Source: Bin52 sp965213935 | GTDB taxonomy: Bacteria > Pseudomonadota > Alphaproteobacteria > Thalassobaculales > Thalassobaculaceae | Direction: 5' to 3' | NCBI GenBank assembly: GCA_965213935.1 | Contig: CBDCAO010000012.1 | Location: 1,550,001-1,614,000 of the forward strand | DNA: 64,000 bases | Shown here: positions 60,269-64,000 of the stretch, one piece after another | Numbering within the stretch: position 1 is the stretch's first letter | Layout of the letters: every line of letters starts with the position of its first letter | Program-made: the position numbers and the translations under genes | The notes under the pieces: generated by a model | Told to the model about the DNA's origin: nothing | The model's database searches: none | The model's input: the letters and a program-made list of their open reading frames with translations, nothing else

Positions 60269-62512
60269 TCAGCTGCAGGTCGAGTATCCGCAGGCAGTGC
60301 AGAGCTCGCATCCCTCCGCGCGGACCACCGCAAGGCCGCCGCAGCGGTCGCATTCGCTGCCGGACCCCGTCGTCACGGTGTTGCTGCCCCCGGCCGGAGC
60401 AGTCGTGTCCGGCGCCTCCCCGGTATCGAGGAAACCGATCGTGCGCAGGTGCTTCTCGATCACCCCGCCGATCGCGGCCAGCAGCGAGGGCACGTATTTC
60501 CTCTCGATCCAGGCTCCGCCGCGCGGGTCGAACACCTGCTGCAGTTCCTCGGCGACGAACGACACGTCACCCCCGCGCCTGAACACCGCGCTGATCATCC
60601 GGGTCAACGCCACCGTCCAGGCGTAGTGCCCCATGTTCTTGGAGTTGATGAAGACCTCGAACGGCACCCGGCGCCCGGCGCGTTCAATGTCGTTGATGGT
60701 GATGTAGATCGCGTGGTCACTGCCGGGCCAGCGCATCTTGTAGGTCCGGCCTCCCACCACTTCCGGCCGTTCGATCAGCACACTCGCATCGGTGTCGCGG
60801 ACCGTGTCCGTTACCGACAGCACCGCGCCGGTTACCGGGTTCGGACGGTAGGTGGTGCAACCCTTGCAGCCGGCGTCCCAGGCCGCCTGGTAGACTGCGC
60901 GGAATTCGTCGAACGAGATCGTCTCGGGCACGTTCACCGTCTTCGAGATCGCGCTGTCGACGAACTCCTGCGCGGCTCCCTGCATGGCAATGTGCTCGTC
61001 CGGGGTCAGTTCCTGGGCGGTGACGAAGGCGTCCGGAAGCGGTGCGCCCGGTCCGTTGAGGCGGCGGAACAACCGGACCGCATGGTCGACCACGGGCTGG
61101 GTTCGCCTCGACCCGTCGCGATCCAGCACCGTGCGCTCGTATTCGAGTGCAAAGATCGGTTCGATCCCCGACGACAGGTTCCCGGCAAGCAGCGAGATGG
61201 TCCCGGTAGGCGCGATCGAGGTCAGAAGCCCGTTGCGGATCCCGTGCTCGCGGATCCCGTCGCGGATGTCGTCCGGCAAGTCCTGCACACCCGGCGCTTC
61301 CAGGTAGCGCTCGGCGTCGAACAGCGGGAACGGGCCCTTCTCGCGCGCCAGCCCCACCGAGGCCCTGGCCGCAGCATCGCGAACCTCCCGCAGCCAGTGC
61401 CGGGTTGCCTCGAGGGCCTCGTCGCTGCCGTAGCGGATCCCGCACATGACCAGCGCATCGGCGAGACCGGTCACCCCGAGGCCGATGCGCCGCTTCGCCC
61501 GCGCCTCGGCCGCCTGTTCGGGCAGCGGGAACCGGGACGCGTCGATGGCATTATCCAGCATCCGGACCGCCACCGCCACGGTCTCTCCCAGGCCCTCGAG
61601 GTCAATGGACCCGTCGGCGGTGAACGGTTCCTCGACGAACCGGGCAAGATTCACCGACCCGAGAAGGCAGGCGCCATAGGGTGGCAGCGGCTGTTCGCCA
61701 CACGGATTGGTCGCGGCGATGGTTTCGCAGTAGGCGATCGGGTTCTGCCGGTTGATCCGGTCGATGAAGATGACACCCGGCTCGGCCACGTCGTAGGTCG
61801 CCCGCAGGATCCGGTCCCACAGGTCGCGTGCCCGCACCGTCCGCCAGACCGCGCCGTCGAACACCAGGTCCCAGTCGTCGTCTTCAGCCACGGCCTGCAT
61901 GAACGGGTCGGTCACCAGCACCGACAGGTTGAACATCCGCAACCGCGCCGGGTCGCGCTTGGCGGCAATGAAGTCGTCGATGTCCGGGTGGTCACACCGC
62001 AGCGTTGCCATCATGGCGCCGCGCCGGGCGCCGGCGCTCATGATCGTGCCGCACATCGCGTTCCACACGTCCATGAAGGAGAGTGGCCCGGAGGCATCGG
62101 CCCCGACGCCGCGCACCGGTGCTCCCTTCGGGCGCAGCGTCGAGAAATCATAGCCGATCCCGCCTCCCTGCTGCAGGGTGAGCGCGGCCTCGCGAAGGGC
62201 GGTGAAGATCCCCGACATGTCGTCCGGAATCGTCCCCATGACGAAGCAATTGAAGAGGGTCACCGTGCGGCCGGTTCCGGCACCGGCCAGAATCCGGCCG
62301 GCGGGAAGGAACCCGAAGTTCGAGAGCGTGTTGCGAAACACGCCGGTCCAGGACTCGGCGTCATCCTCGACTGCCGCCAGCGCCCGGGCCACCCGGTCCC
62401 AGCTGTCGGTGATCGACGCCTCTTCGCCGTGCCGGTACTTCTCGCGCCAGATCTGCTCCGAGATCCCCTCGAGCGTCCCGTTCGCGCAGTCGGTGTCCTG
62501 GAGAGCTGCCAT
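60269..62512 (-). CDS. nrdJ: Adenosylcobalamin-dependent ribonucleoside-diphosphate reductase (class II)
   Basis: A 747-residue enzyme making deoxyribonucleotides using a B12-generated thiyl radical. Landmarks: substrate-site TVTLFNCFVMGT, GGGIGYDFSTLRPKGAPVRG, active-site NATNPCGEQPLPPYG-type motif (here AATNPCGEQPLP near residue 270), LLTSIAPTGTISLLAGN, and a C-terminal zinc-ribbon-like tail CDRCGG...CELCTACG that re-reduces the active site. No NrdA/B pair is nearby. No cobalamin riboswitch is visible in the 94 bases to the divergent SRAP gene. A decayed fragment copy sits at 58985. Confidence 0.94.
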   Translation of the reverse strand: MAALQDTDCANGTLEGISEQIWREKYRHGEEASITDSWDRVARALAAVEDDAESWTGVFRNTLSNFGFLPAGRILAGAGTGRTVTLFNCFVMGTIPDDMSGIFTALREAALTLQQGGGIGYDFSTLRPKGAPVRGVGADASGPLSFMDVWNAMCGTIMSAGARRGAMMATLRCDHPDIDDFIAAKRDPARLRMFNLSVLVTDPFMQAVAEDDDWDLVFDGAVWRTVRARDLWDRILRATYDVAEPGVIFIDRINRQNPIAYCETIAATNPCGEQPLPPYGACLLGSVNLARFVEEPFTADGSIDLEGLGETVAVAVRMLDNAIDASRFPLPEQAAEARAKRRIGLGVTGLADALVMCGIRYGSDEALEATRHWLREVRDAAARASVGLAREKGPFPLFDAERYLEAPGVQDLPDDIRDGIREHGIRNGLLTSIAPTGTISLLAGNLSSGIEPIFALEYERTVLDRDGSRRTQPVVDHAVRLFRRLNGPGAPLPDAFVTAQELTPDEHIAMQGAAQEFVDSAISKTVNVPETISFDEFRAVYQAAWDAGCKGCTTYRPNPVTGAVLSVTDTVRDTDASVLIERPEVVGGRTYKMRWPGSDHAIYITINDIERAGRRVPFEVFINSKNMGHYAWTVALTRMISAVFRRGGDVSFVAEELQQVFDPRGGAWIERKYVPSLLAAIGGVIEKHLRTIGFLDTGEAPDTTAPAGGSNTVTTGSGSECDRCGGLAVVRAEGCELCTACGYSTCS

Positions 62513-62606
62513 CACGTTTCCCGTCCCTCACCGAACCGATCATAGACCGATCTTCCGGTCCGTGATATTCGCTGTGACATGGATCATCCATCCGTGACAG
62601 GCGACC

Positions 62607-63287
62607 ATGTGCGGACGCTTTACCCAACTGCACACCTGGGAAGAGCTGCATGCCTGGTTCTCGCTGTCTGGGCTCGCGCGGGACCTGCCGGCCCGCTACA
62701 ACGTCGCACCCGGCCAGCAGGTCACGATCCTGCGCGCCGGTGACGACGGGCTTGCCGCCGACGCCACGCACTGGGGACTGGTGCCCGGGTGGACCCGGGA
62801 CCCCGACCGGTCTGCACGTCCGATCAATGCCAGGGTCGAGACCGCGGCCGACAAGCCCTCGTTCCGGACGGCGTGGCGGCACCGGCGATGCGTGGTGCCG
62901 GCATCGGGCTTCTACGAATGGGCCCGGACCGGGCGGACGCGGCAGCCCTGGTACTTCAGCGCCGCCGATGACACACCGCTTGCCCTCGCCGGCCTGTGGG
63001 ACCGCTGGGCCTCTCCGTCCGGCGAGGTACTCGAGAGCTTCGCGATCCTCACGATGCCGGCGAATGACTGCGTCGGACAGGTGCATCACCGGATGCCGGT
63101 GATCCTCGAGCGCGACCGGGTCCGGGCGTGGCTCGGTGACCGCGCCCTGCCCCGGGACGGATACCTGTCCGGGCGGATGCGCTGTCGTGCCGTCGGCACC
63201 CGGGTCAACTCGGCCCGACACGACGATCCCGACTGTCTCGAGCCGGCCGGCGAACCCGGCCTGCTGGCGCTTGCCGGCACGTCCTGA
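62607..63287 (+). CDS. SRAP domain protein (HMCES/YedK-like)
   Basis: A 226-residue DNA-repair protein that cross-links abasic sites in single-stranded DNA to protect them. The exposed catalytic Cys2 follows Met1 (MCGRFTQL), and the other active-site residues are present: Asn in PINARVET, Glu in ASGFYEWAR, His in VHHRMPVIL. Met removal is required for the reaction. It diverges from nrdJ and ends four bases before the carboxylase GTG. Confidence 0.94.
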   Translation: MCGRFTQLHTWEELHAWFSLSGLARDLPARYNVAPGQQVTILRAGDDGLAADATHWGLVPGWTRDPDRSARPINARVETAADKPSFRTAWRHRRCVVPASGFYEWARTGRTRQPWYFSAADDTPLALAGLWDRWASPSGEVLESFAILTMPANDCVGQVHHRMPVILERDRVRAWLGDRALPRDGYLSGRMRCRAVGTRVNSARHDDPDCLEPAGEPGLLALAGTS

Positions 63288-63299
63288 TCCGTGAACGGC

Positions 63300-64000
63300 A
63301 TGATCAGGACACTGCTGATTGCCAACCGCGGCGAGATTGCCTGCCGGATCGCGCGGAGCGCGAAGGCGCTCGGCATCCGGACGGTCGCCGTCCATTCCGA
63401 CGCCGACGCCGGGGCGTTGCACGTCGCACAGTGTGACCGGGCCTGCAGGATCGGGCCCGCCCCGGCAACCGACTCCTACCTGAATGCCGACGCCATCCTT
63501 GAGGCCGCACGCGCCAGCAGCGCCGATGCGGTTCATCCCGGCTACGGGTTCCTGGCCGAGAACGCAGAGTTTGCCGACGCCTGCGCCGATGCCGGACTGA
63601 CCTTTGTCGGTCCCCCGGCACGGGCGATCCGCGACATGGGATCGAAGGCGCGCGCCCGCGCGCTCATGGAGGCGGCCGGGGTTGCCCTGGTGCCGGGCTA
63701 CCACGGGGAGGACCAGGAGGCGGCGGCACTGGGGGCGGCGGCGGCCCGGATCGGCTATCCGGTGCTGGTCAAGGCGAGTGCCGGCGGCGGCGGCCGCGGC
63801 ATGCGGATCGTTGCCACCGCCGGTGAACTGGCGCCGGCCATCGACTCGGCCCGGCGCGAGGCGGCGGCCGCGTTCGGGGACGGCCGATTGCTGATCGAGA
63901 AGTATCTGTCACGGCCACGCCATGTCGAGGTCCAGGTGTTCGGCGATGGCCACGGCGCCATGCTGCACCTGTTCGAACGTGACTGTTCGATCCAGCGCCG
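63300..64000 (+). CDS. mccA: Methylcrotonyl-CoA carboxylase, biotin-containing alpha subunit (5' part)
   Basis: About 233 residues before the right edge. Biotin carboxylase N-domain: LLIANRGEIACRIARSAKAL, GYGFLAENAEFADAC, GSKARARALMEAAGVALVPG; then the glycine-rich ATP loop KASAGGGGRGMRIV and HLFERDCSIQRR. The segment GYHGEDQ and FERDC are characteristic of the leucine-degradation carboxylase alpha chain and differ from propionyl-CoA carboxylase. GTG at 63291 is an alternative start. The biotin domain lies outside the window. Confidence 0.88.
   Translation, partial: MIRTLLIANRGEIACRIARSAKALGIRTVAVHSDADAGALHVAQCDRACRIGPAPATDSYLNADAILEAARASSADAVHPGYGFLAENAEFADACADAGLTFVGPPARAIRDMGSKARARALMEAAGVALVPGYHGEDQEAAALGAAAARIGYPVLVKASAGGGGRGMRIVATAGELAPAIDSARREAAAAFGDGRLLIEKYLSRPRHVEVQVFGDGHGAMLHLFERDCSIQR

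Noticed and set aside
60251..62545. 764-codon plus-strand frame opposite nrdJ
   Set aside because: Shadow of the real nrdJ gene; no domain pattern is visible in the translation.
62513..62606. Cobalamin riboswitch upstream of nrdJ
   Set aside because: The intergenic space to the divergent SRAP gene is only 94 bases, too short for the B12 aptamer, and no B12-box-like string is present.

Overview
The window reads as one contig of a GC-rich (roughly two-thirds G+C by eye) alphaproteobacterium, most likely of Rhodospirillales type. The evidence is the mutY / DUF721 / dsbA-like / smc neighbourhood at the left end, a class II (B12-dependent) ribonucleotide reductase, a coq7-dsbB-VTT operon, two TRAP transporter systems and many small catabolic operons (CaiB/BaiF CoA-transferase, NIPSNAP, amidohydrolase, SDR, carboxymuconolactone-decarboxylase-like). 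No rRNA, tRNA or CRISPR array was found. Both window ends cut genes: smc on the left and a methylcrotonyl-CoA carboxylase alpha subunit on the right.

Layout. 1-5.8 kb: housekeeping genes (smc, dsbA-like, dciA-like, mutY, class IV aminotransferase). 5.8-8.7 kb: a decayed accessory patch with an integrase remnant, an AT-richer secreted protein of unknown function, an 8-bp tandem repeat and a HigB-toxin remnant. 8.9-14.5 kb: a five-gene minus-strand operon (ketopantoate-reductase-like, esterase, CoA-transferase, amidohydrolase, MFS exporter). 14.6-18.5 kb: nitroreductase, esterase, HNH nuclease, then the overlapping VTT-dsbB-coq7 operon. 18.6-23.7 kb: TRAP system 1, gluQ and a hydroxyacid dehydrogenase. 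23.7-28.4 kb: an AT-richer island with TRAP system 2 and PIN, IS110 and TnpB remnants, bounded by an imperfect direct repeat. 28.5-30.2 kb: NIPSNAP genes and folB. 30.2-37.9 kb: a nitrogen-compound module resembling the hpx oxalurate/oxamate genes (HpxZ-like protein, amidase, gamma-glutamyltransferase-like amidohydrolase) with a second amidase and two aminotransferases. 38-44 kb: periplasmic intradiol dioxygenase, fused HyuA-HyuB hydantoinase and AroM. 44.2-48 kb: accessory patch with an orphan AAA ATPase, a broken MNT/HEPN pair with an intact-looking operator, a triple DnaA-box cluster and an IS110 remnant. 48-58.7 kb: catabolic operons (carbamoylase, hydroxyacid dehydrogenase, enolase-family dehydratase, two CMD proteins, SDR, DMT exporter, TPP enzyme, TauD dioxygenase, ketopantoate reductase) with a uracil-DNA glycosylase among them. 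58.8-60.1 kb: a fused methyltransferase/nrdJ pseudogene scar, then a DUF4258-HTH toxin-antitoxin pair. 60.3-64 kb: nrdJ, SRAP, mccA.

How the parts work together. Most of the window is a scavenging genome: TRAP importers feed dehydrogenases, aminotransferases and amidases that act on organic and amino acids and cyclic amides. The accessory patches (about 5.8-8.7, 23.7-28.5, 34.4-34.9, 38.8-39.5, 44.2-48 and 58.8-60.2 kb) hold broken mobile genes and toxin-antitoxin relics, so they look like repeated insertion and decay sites between stable metabolic operons. Assignments come from reading conserved motifs in the translations; no database search was possible.
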